Shown: positions 15,483 to 25,719, counted from the stretch's first letter. The stretch: 64,000 nt of DNA from Sphingomonadales bacterium (GCA_014763545.1 JACXVD010000001.1:1-64000); one strand, 5' to 3'. The notes: generated by a model not told the origin, from the sequence alone. A program made the numbers and translations.

Positions 15483-16271
15483 TCAGACCATGAACTGTTC
15501 GGCCGCGATGCGTTCGTCGAGCGAGTGCCCTTCGTCGAACAGCAGGGTCAGCCGCGTGTCCTTATCCACCTCGACATGGACTTCGGCAACGTCGCGCAGC
15601 TCCTTCTGGTCGGCGACCACGCTCACCGGCCGCTTGGACGGTTCGCGGATGCGGAACTGCAGCGTCGAGCGGTCGGGCAACACCGCGCCGGACCAGCGGC
15701 GCGGGCGGAAGGGGCTGATCGGGGTCAATGCCAGTAGCTTGGAATCGAGCGGCAGGATCGGCCCGTTGGCCGACAGATTGTAGGCGGTCGATCCGGCGGG
15801 GGTGGACACCAGCACGCCGTCGCACACCAGCTCGTCGATCCGCACCCGCTCGTCGACCGAGATTTCGATCTTGGCGGTCTGGCGCGTCTCGCGCAGCAGC
15901 GACACTTCGTTGATCGCCGACATGCGGCAGGATTCGCCGGTCTGGGTGAACGCCTCGCATTTCAGCGGATTGATGGTGAAGCCGCGCGCATCGTTGACCC
16001 GTTCGAGCAGCTTGGCCCCGCCGCGATCGCGGTTCATCAGGAAGCCGACGGTGCCGCGGTTCATGCCATAGGCCGGGATCAGCCGCTTGCTATCGAGCAT
16101 CGAATGCAACACGTGCAGCATGAAGCCGTCGCCGCCGAGCACGACGACCGCATCGGCCTCTTCCATCGGAACCCAGTCGTGCAGGCGCCGCAGGCTGCCC
16201 AGGGCCTCCTGCGCGCGTTCCGAATCGGAACTGACGAGCGCCAGTTTCCGGAAATCATTGGCTTCACTCAC
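15483..16271 (-). CDS. nadK: NAD kinase
   Basis: The 262-residue enzyme phosphorylates NAD to NADP with ATP or polyphosphate. It shows the GGDG motif at 46-49, GMNRGTVGFL, the NE.SL region and the DG.L.STPAGSTAYN motif that binds NAD. I chose the GTG at 16271 (VSEANDFRKL) because GGGAGGG precedes it and the upstream extension is not conserved in type. It is the first core gene right of the element and is divergent from the EAL gene. Confidence 0.93.
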   Translation of the reverse strand: MSEANDFRKLALVSSDSERAQEALGSLRRLHDWVPMEEADAVVVLGGDGFMLHVLHSMLDSKRLIPAYGMNRGTVGFLMNRDRGGAKLLERVNDARGFTINPLKCEAFTQTGESCRMSAINEVSLLRETRQTAKIEISVDERVRIDELVCDGVLVSTPAGSTAYNLSANGPILPLDSKLLALTPISPFRPRRWSGAVLPDRSTLQFRIREPSKRPVSVVADQKELRDVAEVHVEVDKDTRLTLLFDEGHSLDERIAAEQFMV

Positions 16272-16385
16272 CGGCCGCCCTCCCTGCGGGTTCGAGTCGG
16301 GCGCGAAGCTAGCAGCGCTGTCCCGTTTGGCAACGCGGCGAAAATGCCAATCACTTGGCAATCATCTCGCGCTAGGGGGGATTCG

Positions 16386-17705
16386 ATGGGAACCACGCCT
16401 AACCAGACTGCAACGCCGGCGCGCGACCGGCTGACCGGGCTTTATGGCCCGGGCGATGCTCATACCACGCTGGGCCGCTGGCAGGCGGATTACAGCGCCC
16501 GTGGCCATGTCGCGCCGATCCAGGCGATGTTGCTGGGGCTGGGGCGGTTCGATACGGTCAATCTCGCCTATGGCGAGGCCGCCGGCGATGGCGCGCTGGC
16601 GGAGGTCGCGCGGCGCATCCTCCATTTCGCGGAAGACGAATTCGAAAGCGGCGCCTCGCTGGTTGCACGCATCGGCGGGGGCCAGTTCCTCGTCGCCGCG
16701 CTGGAAGCCTGCAGCCGCGAACGCTGGGAATGGCTGGCCGATGCGCTGGCCGATGCGGTGGCGCTGCCGATCGCCGATCTCGAAGGTGCGGGCACGCTGC
16801 GCCTGTGGCCGCGCGTCGCCCTGATGCGCGCGACCCACGGCGAAGGGCCGGAAATCGTGGTCGACCGGCTTGCGCAGGCGCTGGCGCAGGCGCAGGCCGA
16901 ACCGGCGCGGCGTGTGTTGTGGGCCGATGGCGGGCTGAGCCTGCCGGGCCGCCGTTCTGCCCAGCTGGAGGCGGACTTGCTGGCCGCACTCGATCGCGAC
17001 GAGATCGAGGTCCTCTACCAGCCGCAATTCTCGCTGGTGGACGAGCGGCTGACCGGTGCCGAGGCGCTGGCGCGCTGGCAGCATCCGGAAATCGGGCGGA
17101 TCGGGGCAGGGGCGCTGTTCGCCATCGCCGAGCGGGCCGACCACGTCGCGCAATTGAGCCGCCACATCGCCACCCGCGCCCTTGCCGGTGCGGCGGGCTG
17201 GCCGGGCCATCTGCGCCTGTCGCTCAACATTACCCCGGCAGACCTTGCCGCGGGCAGTTTCGCGCAGGAATTTTCCGCACTGCTGGGGCAGTCGGGCTTC
17301 CCGGCGGAGCGGCTGACGCTGGAAATTACCGAGCAGGTGCTGCTGGCCGATATCGAGCGCGCCGCCGCTTCGCTCGACCGCCTGCACGCGCTCGGCATCC
17401 GCATTGCGCTGGACGATTTCGGGGCGGGCTTCTGCAATTTCCGCTATCTGAAGCTGCTGCCGCTCGATTACCTCAAGCTCGACCGGGCGATGGTCGACGG
17501 GGTGAGCGAGGACAGCCGCGACCTTGCCGTGCTGCGCGGCATCGTCGCCATGGCCAAGGCGCTCGACCTGCAGGTGATCGCCGAGGGCATCGAAAACGAG
17601 GCCCAGCGTGCGATCATCGCCGCCGAGGGGTGCGATTACTACCAGGGCTTCCTCAGGGCGACGCCGATGGGCGCGGGCGAGTTTGCGGAATTCGCGGGGC
17701 GCTAG
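16386..17705 (+). CDS. EAL cyclic-di-GMP phosphodiesterase with degenerate GGDEF
   Basis: The 439-residue protein has an N-terminal GGDEF-like domain whose active motif is degraded (RIGGGQF instead of R-GGDEF), so it should not make c-di-GMP. The C-terminal EAL domain keeps the catalytic set: EAL in GAEALARW, the LNIT asparagine, LEITEQ, DDFGAG, LKLDR lysine and AEGIENEAQ. It therefore likely degrades c-di-GMP in the cytoplasm; no membrane segment or sensor domain is present. It has its own promoter region, divergent from nadK. A tandem repeat covers its stop codon. Confidence 0.88.
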   Translation: MGTTPNQTATPARDRLTGLYGPGDAHTTLGRWQADYSARGHVAPIQAMLLGLGRFDTVNLAYGEAAGDGALAEVARRILHFAEDEFESGASLVARIGGGQFLVAALEACSRERWEWLADALADAVALPIADLEGAGTLRLWPRVALMRATHGEGPEIVVDRLAQALAQAQAEPARRVLWADGGLSLPGRRSAQLEADLLAALDRDEIEVLYQPQFSLVDERLTGAEALARWQHPEIGRIGAGALFAIAERADHVAQLSRHIATRALAGAAGWPGHLRLSLNITPADLAAGSFAQEFSALLGQSGFPAERLTLEITEQVLLADIERAAASLDRLHALGIRIALDDFGAGFCNFRYLKLLPLDYLKLDRAMVDGVSEDSRDLAVLRGIVAMAKALDLQVIAEGIENEAQRAIIAAEGCDYYQGFLRATPMGAGEFAEFAGR

Positions 17706-17730
17706 CGCCTTTCGCGGAGCGCTAGCGCCT
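17691..17730. repeat. Tandem 20-bp repeat over the EAL stop codon
   Basis: Two back-to-back 20-bp copies (17691-17710 and 17711-17730) differ by one base. Each contains a GCGCTAGCGC palindrome; in the first copy it extends to GGCGCTAGCGCC. The first copy includes the TAG stop. They lie between convergent genes and may work as a pair of terminator stems, though no T-run follows. Confidence 0.75.
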
Positions 17731-17739
17731 TTCGGGCAC

Positions 17740-19494
17740 CTACTCGGCCGCTTCGGGCATGCTGGCGCGCTGCGGACCGCGAATCAGGCCGCCGGGTGTC
17801 GCGCCGGTCCATGTGCCGTCGCGGAAGGTGACCACACCGCCCTTGATTGTCGCGACATAGCCTTCGGCCTTTTGCAGCAAGCGCTTGCCGCCGGCCGGAA
17901 GGTCGAACGCCAGCCAAGGCTTGCCCAACCGGATACGGTCGAGGTCGACGATGTTGAGATCGGCGAGGTAACCCGGCGCAAGCACGCCACGGTCTTCCAG
18001 CCCATAGAGCCGCGCCGTATCGGCGCATTGGCGCTTGATGGCCGTTTCCAGGGCGATCCTGCCGGGGCGCTGGCGATCGCGCACCCAATGCTGGAGCATG
18101 AAGGTGGGCGAGGCCGCGTCGCAAATCGTGCCGCAATGCGCACCGGCATCGCTCAGCGAATTGACCGTGTCGTCCGCCGCCTGCAGCGCGACCAGGAAGT
18201 CCAGATTGCCATCGGCATAGTTGAGGATCGGCAGATAGATGAAGCCGCCGGCATCGTCGCGGCACAACATGTCGTAAGCATATTCCGCCGGTGACATCCC
18301 GGCCTGGGCCGCGCGTTGCGCGACGCTGGCGTCGGCTTGCGGTTCGTAGTCGAAATCCTCGTCCATTTCGAATTGCAGGGTCCAGCCCATGGTGATCGCC
18401 AACACGAGCTGGGCGATGTCCGTCGGGGCCGTGGCAAAATCATTTGCCTCGGCCAGCAGCTGCGCCTTGAACGCCGGATCGAGCAGCCGGGCCTTCTGCT
18501 GCTCCCACGGCAGGTCGGCGATCGCCATCCAGCTGGGTCGAAACAGGAACGGATGGACCGTGCCCTGCCACGCCATGATGATCCCGTTGCCACGCAGGGC
18601 AATCTGCGCGACGATATTCGCGCCATTGTCGTTTTCCGCGCGCATGCAGGCGATCTGTTCGTCGAGCGGCAGTTCCTTGGCGCTCGATTGGAGCGCGGCG
18701 AAGGTCACCGGCATCCCGGTTTCGCGCGACAATTGCCCCATCCACGCAAATTCGTTCCATTCGCGCCGCAGGTCCGAAGCGATCTCGAACACGCCGAATC
18801 CCGCGCGTGCCATGGCGCGGCCGATTTCGACCAGCTCGTGCGCGGTCGCGGTAGTGCCGGGCACCGGCTCGCCATCGACCGATTTGTGGATCACGGTGCG
18901 CGAGGTGGAAAAGCCCAGGGCGCCCGCCTGCACGGCTTCACCCACGATCTTGCCCATCTCGGCAATGTCTTCCTCGGTCGGGACCGCACCGGGCTGTTCG
19001 CGTTCGCCCAGCACATAGGCGCGCACTGCGCCATGCGGAATATGCGTACCGATATCGATCGTGCGGGGCAGTTTCTCCAGCGCATCGAGATATTCGGGGA
19101 AGGTTTCCCAGTCCCAGCTGATCCCTTCGGCCAGCGCGGTGCCCGGAATATCCTCGACCCCTTCCATCAGCCCGATCAGCCATTCGTGGCGGTCAGGCTG
19201 CGCCGGGGCGAAGCCCACGCCGCAATTGCCCATGATAACGGTGGTGACGCCGTGCCAGCTCGACGGTGCCATTTCCTGGTCCCATGTGGCCTGCCCGTCA
19301 TAATGGGTATGCACATCGACAAAGCCGGGAATGACCAGCCTGCCGGAAGCGTCGATTTCCTGCGCCGCCGATCCCTCGACCGGGCCAACGGCTGCGATCA
19401 GCCCGTCGCTGATGGCGATATCGCCAGTGAAGGGTGCGCTGCCGGTGCCATCGACGATGGTACCGCCCCGGATGATCAGGTCGAATGTGGACAT
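17740..19494 (-). CDS. N-acyl-D-amino-acid deacylase-like amidohydrolase
   Basis: The 584-residue cytoplasmic enzyme belongs to the amidohydrolase superfamily, D-aminoacylase branch. It begins with a short beta domain (FDLIIRGGTIVDGTG), then the metal motif FVDVHTHYDGQ near 58-68, a later SDAGAHCGT with the catalytic aspartate, and a C-terminal GVLAPGYLADLNIVD segment. Members hydrolyse N-acyl-D-amino acids or related amides; the real substrate is not shown. It stands alone, converging with the EAL gene. Confidence 0.82.
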   Translation of the reverse strand: MSTFDLIIRGGTIVDGTGSAPFTGDIAISDGLIAAVGPVEGSAAQEIDASGRLVIPGFVDVHTHYDGQATWDQEMAPSSWHGVTTVIMGNCGVGFAPAQPDRHEWLIGLMEGVEDIPGTALAEGISWDWETFPEYLDALEKLPRTIDIGTHIPHGAVRAYVLGEREQPGAVPTEEDIAEMGKIVGEAVQAGALGFSTSRTVIHKSVDGEPVPGTTATAHELVEIGRAMARAGFGVFEIASDLRREWNEFAWMGQLSRETGMPVTFAALQSSAKELPLDEQIACMRAENDNGANIVAQIALRGNGIIMAWQGTVHPFLFRPSWMAIADLPWEQQKARLLDPAFKAQLLAEANDFATAPTDIAQLVLAITMGWTLQFEMDEDFDYEPQADASVAQRAAQAGMSPAEYAYDMLCRDDAGGFIYLPILNYADGNLDFLVALQAADDTVNSLSDAGAHCGTICDAASPTFMLQHWVRDRQRPGRIALETAIKRQCADTARLYGLEDRGVLAPGYLADLNIVDLDRIRLGKPWLAFDLPAGGKRLLQKAEGYVATIKGGVVTFRDGTWTGATPGGLIRGPQRASMPEAAE

Positions 19495-19563
19495 GGGTAA
19501 CTCCTCTCGACCGGGTAAGTCTCATGAAGCAACCGATATGTCCATAAGGCGGCCTGCTGCGTG

Positions 19564-22500
19564 TCAGCCCTTCGCAGCGCGCTTGACGATCCCGCTCAGC
19601 CCCTTGGTCAGCTGGAACAGGCCGTTGAGGCGGCTTTGCGGGTCGCCCCACGCGCGGTCGATCACCAGCTTCATGTCGGGGCGCAGGCGCGCGGTGCCTT
19701 TGAGCCGTTCGACATAGGCGATCAGCCCGGCAGGGTCGGGGAACTCGTCCTTGTGGAAGCTCACCAGCGTGCCGCGCGCGCCCACATCGACCTTGGCGAT
19801 ATTGGCCGCGATGGCCTGGTGCTTGATCTCGATCAGCCGCACGAGATTGGCGGTGGGCTGGGGCAGGGGGCCGAAGCGGTCGATCATCTCGGCGGCCAGC
19901 GCCTCGATCTCGTCCTTGCCCTTGGCGTCGTTCAAGCGGCGGTAGAGGGCCATGCGCACCGCGAGGTCGGGGACGTAATCCTCGGGGATCATGATCGGCG
20001 CATCGACAGTGATCTGCGGCGACAGCGTGTCGCGCTGGATCCCCGAACCGCCGGCCTTGGCCTCGAGGATCGCGTCTTCCAGCATCGACTGGTAGAGTTC
20101 GAAGCCGACTTCGCGGATATGGCCCGACTGTTCGTCGCCCAGCAAATTCCCCGCACCGCGAATGTCGAGATCGTGGCTGGCGAGCTGGAAACCGGCGCCC
20201 AGCCCGTCGAGGTCGCCCAGCACCTTGAGCCGCTTTTCCGCCACCTCGCTCAATTGCTGGTCGCGCGGGTGGGTGAGGTAGGCATAGGCGCGCAGTTTCG
20301 AACGACCGACGCGGCCGCGCAGCTGGTAGAGCTGGGCAAGGCCGAACCGGTCGGCGCGGTGGATGATGATGGTGTTGGCGCTGGGGATGTCGAGCCCGCT
20401 TTCGACGATGGTGGTCGACAGCAGCACTTCGTATTTCTTCTCGTAGAAGGCGGCCATGCGCTCTTCCACTTCGCCGGGCGACATCTGGCCGTGGGCGGAG
20501 ATGAATTTCACCTCGGGCACGTGTTCGTGCAGCCAGTCTTCCACTTCGGCCATGTCGGCAATGCGGGGCACGACGACGAAGCTTTGCCCGCCGCGGTGGT
20601 GTTCGCGCAGCAGGGCCTCGCGCATCACCATGTCGTCCCACTCCATCACATAGGTCCGCACTGCCAGCCGGTCGACCGGCGGGGTCTGGATGGTGGACAG
20701 CTCGCGCAGCCCGCTCATCGCCATCTGCAGCGTGCGCGGGATCGGCGTGGCGGTGAGGGTCAGCACGTGGACATCGGCCCGCAATTGCTTGAGCCGTTCC
20801 TTGTGGGTGACGCCGAAACGCTGTTCCTCGTCGACGATCACCAGCCCGAGATCGCGGAACCTGGTCGTCTTCGACAGGATCGCGTGGGTGCCGATGACGA
20901 TGTCGACCGTTCCGGCCTCCAGCCCTTCGCGCGTTTCCTTCATCTCGCGGTCGGGGACGAGGCGGCTGAGGCGACCGACCTTGAGCGGGAAGCCGCCGAA
21001 ACGCTGGCTGAAATTCTCGAAATGCTGGCGCGCGAGAAGGGTGGTGGGGGCGACCACCGCGACCTGCTTGCCTGCCATTGCCGCGACGAAGGCGGCGCGC
21101 AGGGCGACCTCGGTCTTGCCGAAGCCGACATCGCCGCAGACCAGCCGGTCCATCGGGCGGCCCTGGCCCAAGTCGCCCAGCACATCCTCGATCGCGCGGT
21201 CCTGGTCGTCGGTTTCCTGCCACGGGAAACGCTCGACGAATTGCGGGTAGCTCGAGGCTTCGGGTTCCAGCGCCGGGGCCTGTTTGAGCGCGCGTTCGGC
21301 GGCGGTGCGCATCAGTTCGCCTGCGATCTCGCGGATGCGTTCCTTGAGCCGCGCGCGGCGTTTCTGCCAGGCCTCGCCGCCCAGCCGGTCGAGCATCACC
21401 GCATGTTCGGACGATCCGTAGCGGCTGAGCACGTCGATATTTTCGACCGGGATGTAGAGTTTGTCGCCGCCGGCATATTCCAGCATCACGCAATCGTGCT
21501 GGCTTTTGCCCACCGTGATCGGCTCGAGCCCTAGGTACTTGCCGATGCCGTGTTCCATATGGACCACGAGGTCGCCCGCGTTGAGTGCGGAGAGTTCGGC
21601 GAGGAAGGCGTCGGAATCCTTCTTGCGTTTCTTGCGGCGGACCAGCCGGTCGCCGAGCAGGTCCTGCTCGGTCAGCAGTTCCATCTGATCGTTGGCGAAG
21701 CCGCTTTCCAGCGGCAGCACCATCGCCACCGGCGTGCCCCTGGCAGACAGGCCGAGCGCTTCCTGCCAGCTGTCCGCCAGCTTGGGTTCCGCCCCGGCTT
21801 CGGCGAGGATCGAGGAAATGCGCGCCCGGCTGCCCCTGGAATAGGTTGCCAGCAGCGGGCGCTTGCCGGCCTTGCCCAGCGCCTTCAGATAATCGGCGGC
21901 GGCGGCATAGATATTGTCGCCCGAACCGCTGGAAATCCTGGCGCGTTCGGGGGTGAAGTCGCGGCTCGATGCAAAGCCGAAGTCGAGCACCTGGGCCGAT
22001 GCCGGCTCGGCGAAGATGCTGGCGCGGTGGATCGGCCATGCGGCCTGCTGGGCGCTCCATTCCTCGCCCGAGAGATACAGCCCGTCGGCGGGCAGCGGGC
22101 GATAGGAACCCGCGGCACCGCCGGATTGTTCGCTGCGCTGCTGGTGGTAATCGGCAATGTCGCCCAGCCGTTCCTCCACCGCGCCGATCGCGCCGCTGTC
22201 GACCACCAGCACATCGCCCGGCGAGAGATGGTCGAACAGCGTCGCCAGCCGCTCCTCGAACAGCGGCAGCCAATGTTCCATCCCGGCAAGCCGCCGTCCG
22301 TCGCTGACTGCCTGGTAGAGCGGATCGCCGGTGGCGGTCGCGCCGAACATCTCGCGATAGCGGCTGCGGAAGCGCTTGATGCTTTCCTCGTCCAGCAGCG
22401 CTTCACTGGCGGGCAGCAGCAAATGCGATGGGAGGATACCGGTGCTCATCTGCGTGCCCGGGTCGAACAGGCGCAGGCTTTCCAGCTCGTCCCCGAAGAA

Positions 22501-23049
22501 ATCGAGCCGCAGGCCCTGTTCGAGGCCCGAAGGGAAGATGTCGAAGATGCTGCCGCGCACGGCATATTCGCCGTGATCGACCACCGTATCGGTGCGGCTG
22601 TAGCCTTGCCGCTGCAGCAGGGCGGACAGGCTCTGGTGGCCGATCTCGGTCCCGGGCCGGAAGTCGCGCACCGATTCGCGGATGCGGAACGGGGTCAGCA
22701 CGCGCTGCAGCACCGCGTTGGCGGTGGTGACGAGCAGCTGCGATCCCTGCTTACCTGCCTGCAACCGGTGCAGCGCAGCCAGCCGCCGCGCGCTGATCGA
22801 CAGGGCAGGGCTGGCCCGGTCGTAGGGCAGGCAGTCCCACGCCGGGAAGGTGATGACCTCCAGTTCCGGGGCGAAGAATTGCGCGGCGTCGGCCACCGCC
22901 TGCATCGCCGCCTCGTCCGGTGCGATGAACACCGCCCGCCCGGTGGCTGTGCGGGCAATATCGGCCAGCACCAGCGGCTGCGCCCCGCGCGCCAGCGCGG
23001 CGAGGGTCAGCGGAGTTTTGGCGGCAAGGATCTTCGAAATATCGGGCAT
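19564..23049 (-). CDS. mfd: Transcription-repair coupling factor Mfd
   Basis: The 1161-residue protein removes RNA polymerase stalled at lesions and recruits nucleotide excision repair. It has the UvrB-like N-terminal part, the CarD-like RNA polymerase binding domain (GDLVVHMEHGIGKYLGLE), then a RecG-like helicase with Walker A CGDVGFGKTE, the DEEQRFG box and TATPIPRT, and the TRCF C-terminal domain. Length fits the family (about 1150). It lies 118 bp downstream of sdhE in the same direction; that gap has no clear signal. Confidence 0.97.
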   Translation of the reverse strand: MPDISKILAAKTPLTLAALARGAQPLVLADIARTATGRAVFIAPDEAAMQAVADAAQFFAPELEVITFPAWDCLPYDRASPALSISARRLAALHRLQAGKQGSQLLVTTANAVLQRVLTPFRIRESVRDFRPGTEIGHQSLSALLQRQGYSRTDTVVDHGEYAVRGSIFDIFPSGLEQGLRLDFFGDELESLRLFDPGTQMSTGILPSHLLLPASEALLDEESIKRFRSRYREMFGATATGDPLYQAVSDGRRLAGMEHWLPLFEERLATLFDHLSPGDVLVVDSGAIGAVEERLGDIADYHQQRSEQSGGAAGSYRPLPADGLYLSGEEWSAQQAAWPIHRASIFAEPASAQVLDFGFASSRDFTPERARISSGSGDNIYAAAADYLKALGKAGKRPLLATYSRGSRARISSILAEAGAEPKLADSWQEALGLSARGTPVAMVLPLESGFANDQMELLTEQDLLGDRLVRRKKRKKDSDAFLAELSALNAGDLVVHMEHGIGKYLGLEPITVGKSQHDCVMLEYAGGDKLYIPVENIDVLSRYGSSEHAVMLDRLGGEAWQKRRARLKERIREIAGELMRTAAERALKQAPALEPEASSYPQFVERFPWQETDDQDRAIEDVLGDLGQGRPMDRLVCGDVGFGKTEVALRAAFVAAMAGKQVAVVAPTTLLARQHFENFSQRFGGFPLKVGRLSRLVPDREMKETREGLEAGTVDIVIGTHAILSKTTRFRDLGLVIVDEEQRFGVTHKERLKQLRADVHVLTLTATPIPRTLQMAMSGLRELSTIQTPPVDRLAVRTYVMEWDDMVMREALLREHHRGGQSFVVVPRIADMAEVEDWLHEHVPEVKFISAHGQMSPGEVEERMAAFYEKKYEVLLSTTIVESGLDIPSANTIIIHRADRFGLAQLYQLRGRVGRSKLRAYAYLTHPRDQQLSEVAEKRLKVLGDLDGLGAGFQLASHDLDIRGAGNLLGDEQSGHIREVGFELYQSMLEDAILEAKAGGSGIQRDTLSPQITVDAPIMIPEDYVPDLAVRMALYRRLNDAKGKDEIEALAAEMIDRFGPLPQPTANLVRLIEIKHQAIAANIAKVDVGARGTLVSFHKDEFPDPAGLIAYVERLKGTARLRPDMKLVIDRAWGDPQSRLNGLFQLTKGLSGIVKRAAKG

Positions 23050-23166
23050 CGGTCACACAACGGCAAGCGCCCCCTGCCCGGTCGGGAAGGGGGTCGGTGG
23101 AATATCTGAACCGCCATCTAGGGGTGCGGCGCGCGTTTTACCAGCGCCGCGCGGCGCGCCGGGAAG

Positions 23167-23433
23167 TCAGCGCGGAATGTGGACGTAATCGAGCCGCCGG
23201 AACAGCTCCATCTGCGCCCCGGCGAAGCCATCGGGCACGGCGGCCTGGCCCAGCGCCCAGGCCATGATGTCCACGTCTTCTTCTTCCAGCAGCGCCTCGA
23301 ACCAGGCCAGTTCGGCCTCGCCCCATGCGGCATGGTAGCGGTCGAAAAAGCCGCCGATCATGAAATCGGCTTCGCGCGTGCCGCGATGCCAGGCGCGGAA
23401 TCGTGCACGGCCGAGGCGGTTGGTGTCGGGCAT
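23167..23433 (-). CDS. sdhE: FAD assembly factor SdhE
   Basis: The 88-residue protein has the RGTREAD motif (RGxxExD) near 17-23, used to attach FAD to the flavoprotein subunit of succinate dehydrogenase, and the expected YHAAWGEAELAWFEALLEE helices cut by family positions. Length is typical (80-100). It is divergent from recG, with 58 bp between starts, and precedes mfd. Confidence 0.93.
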   Translation of the reverse strand: MPDTNRLGRARFRAWHRGTREADFMIGGFFDRYHAAWGEAELAWFEALLEEEDVDIMAWALGQAAVPDGFAGAQMELFRRLDYVHIPR

Positions 23434-23491
23434 GGCGGCGCGGTAGGATACTCGCCAAGCCCGCGCAAGCGGCTATAGGATGGGGTCTGCG

Positions 23492-25552
23492 ATGCGGCCC
23501 GACATGCTCAATCCCCTGTTTGCCGAAACCCGGACGCTCGAAGGCGTCGGGCCGAAGCTCGAAAAGCCGCTCGAACGGCTTGGCCTGACGCGGGTGAAGG
23601 ATGTTGCCTATCACCTGCCCGAACGGTTCGTGTCGCGCCGGGCAATCGCGAATCTCGATGAGGCGAGCCCCGGCGAACAGGTGGTGGTGGCGCTGACGCC
23701 GGTGGAGCATCGCTCCGGCCCGTCGCCGCGCGCGCCCTATCGCGTGCTGGCGCAGGATGCGGTCGGCAATATCTGCGCGCTGACCTATTTCGGGCGGGCA
23801 TCCTACAGCGCGAAAAAGCAGCTGCCGGTGGGCGAGAAACGCTGGATCGCGGGCAAGCTCGACCAGTTCGGCCAGATGTTGCAGATCGTCCATCCCGATC
23901 ACATCGCGGATGAAAGCAGCGCGGCGATGGGGCAATTGGTCGAACCGGTCTATGCCCTGTCGGAAGGGCTGACCCAGCCCAAGATCGCCGGTCTGGCGGG
24001 ACAGGCGCTGGCCCGGCTGCCTGACCTCGCCGAATGGATCGAGCCGGCGGTTTTCGCCCGCGAAGGCTGGCCGGCGTGGCGCGCGGCGCTGCAACGGGCG
24101 CACCAGGGCGACGATGCCGCAGCGCGCGACCGGCTCGCTTATGACGAATTGCTCGCCAACCAGCTGGCGCTGATGCTGGTGCGAGCCGATAATCGCAAGC
24201 GCAAGGGGCAGGCACTGCAGGGTGACGGATCGCGGCGGGCGAAGCTGCAATTGCCGTTCCCGCTGACCGGCGCACAGGCGCGGTCGATCCGCGAGATCGA
24301 AGGCGACATGGCGCAGGATGCGCCGATGCTGCGGCTGCTGCAGGGCGATGTCGGCGCGGGCAAGACGGTGGTTGCGCTCGAAGCCATGCTGGTCGCGGTG
24401 GAGGCGGGCGCACAGGCGGCACTGCTGGCCCCGACCGAAATCCTTGCCCGCCAGCATTACGAGACGATCCGTCGCCTCGCCGCGCCCACCGGGGCGCAGG
24501 TCGCGCTGCTGACCGGGCGCGACAAGGGCCGGGGGCGCGAAAGCATCCTGATGGGCCTGCTCGACGGCAGCATCGACATCGTCGTGGGCACCCATGCGAT
24601 TTTCCAGGATACGGTGACGTACCGCAACCTGGCGCTGGTGGTGATCGACGAGCAGCATCGCTTCGGCGTGTCGCAGCGCCTGATGCTGACGCAGAAGGGC
24701 AAGCGCGCTCCGCATGTGCTGGCGATGACCGCAACCCCCATCCCGCGCACGCTGGTGCTGGCCAACCATGGCGAGATGGACGTGAGCAAGCTCGACGAGA
24801 TGCCGCCCGGCCGCAAGCCGATCGTCACCAGGGTGATGGCGCTGGAACGCCTGGACGAGATCGTCGAGGGCGTCGCCCGCCATCTCGATACCGGGCAGCA
24901 GGCGTTCTGGGTCTGCCCGATGGTACAGGAAAGCGAAGCTGCCGATCTCGCCGCCGCCGAGGCACGCTATGCCGCGCTGAAAGAGCGGTTCGGCGATGGC
25001 GTGGTGCTGGTCCACGGGCAACAGAAGCCCGAGGTGAAAGACGCCGCGATGGAACGCTTCGTGCGCGGCGAGGCGAAGCTGATGGTGGCGACCACGGTGA
25101 TCGAGGTGGGGGTTGACGTGCCCAATGCGACGCTGGTGGTGATCGAACAGGCCGAACATTTCGGGCTGGCCCAGCTGCACCAGTTGCGCGGCCGGGTGGG
25201 GCGGGGCAGCGAACAGGCGGTCTGCCTGCTGCTGCGCGGCGACAAGCTTTCGGAAACCGCCAAGCGCCGGCTCGCCCTGATGCGCGAAACGCAGGACGGG
25301 TTCCGCATCGCCGAGGAAGATCTCGAACTGCGCGGCGGCGGCGAATTGCTCGGCACACGGCAGAGCGGCGAGGAAGGGTTTTCCGTCGCCTCGCTCGAAC
25401 AGGTCCAGCGCCTGCAGCAGATGGCACATGACGATGCGCGCCTGCTGATGGACCGCGACGGCGGCTTGTCGAGCGAACGGGGCGAGGCGGCGCGCGTGCT
25501 GCTGTATCTGTTCGACCGCGATTTCGGGGTGAAGACGCTGCGGGGCGGGTGA
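23492..25552 (+). CDS. recG: ATP-dependent DNA helicase RecG
   Basis: The 686-residue protein remodels stalled replication forks and Holliday junctions. It has the N-terminal wedge/OB domain (LEGVGPKLEKPLERLG start), Walker A GDVGAGKT, the DEQHRFG box, TATPIPRTL, and the C-terminal QLRGRVGRG and ELRGGGELLGTRQSG motifs. I chose the ATG at 23492 (MRPDML); a codon 12 bp earlier is possible. After it, 233 bp hold a T6 run at 25664 without a good stem and the promoter of the next gene. Confidence 0.96.
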   Translation: MRPDMLNPLFAETRTLEGVGPKLEKPLERLGLTRVKDVAYHLPERFVSRRAIANLDEASPGEQVVVALTPVEHRSGPSPRAPYRVLAQDAVGNICALTYFGRASYSAKKQLPVGEKRWIAGKLDQFGQMLQIVHPDHIADESSAAMGQLVEPVYALSEGLTQPKIAGLAGQALARLPDLAEWIEPAVFAREGWPAWRAALQRAHQGDDAAARDRLAYDELLANQLALMLVRADNRKRKGQALQGDGSRRAKLQLPFPLTGAQARSIREIEGDMAQDAPMLRLLQGDVGAGKTVVALEAMLVAVEAGAQAALLAPTEILARQHYETIRRLAAPTGAQVALLTGRDKGRGRESILMGLLDGSIDIVVGTHAIFQDTVTYRNLALVVIDEQHRFGVSQRLMLTQKGKRAPHVLAMTATPIPRTLVLANHGEMDVSKLDEMPPGRKPIVTRVMALERLDEIVEGVARHLDTGQQAFWVCPMVQESEAADLAAAEARYAALKERFGDGVVLVHGQQKPEVKDAAMERFVRGEAKLMVATTVIEVGVDVPNATLVVIEQAEHFGLAQLHQLRGRVGRGSEQAVCLLLRGDKLSETAKRRLALMRETQDGFRIAEEDLELRGGGELLGTRQSGEEGFSVASLEQVQRLQQMAHDDARLLMDRDGGLSSERGEAARVLLYLFDRDFGVKTLRGG

Positions 25553-25719
25553 CCGCGCGGGCGGGCGACTATTTTCCTACTTCGCCTGCATTCGCTAGGC
25601 CGGGTGCATGCGCCCGCTCACTGCCTCGGATCGCCCCGTTTGCCACCGCCGCCGGCCCGCCGCTTTTTTCGCCCCAGGACAGTGTAACACCCGGTCCATG
25701 TCTCGGTGCAATCACCCTC

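Noticed and set aside
19298-22273. 991-codon frame within mfd, same strand, other frame
   Set aside because: Arginine-rich shadow of the mfd frame, which carries all expected motifs.
23138-25429. Leftward 763-codon frame opposite recG
   Set aside because: recG has all helicase motifs on the plus strand; the opposite frame has the composition of a mirror frame. Only the 88-residue sdhE at its end is real, in another frame.
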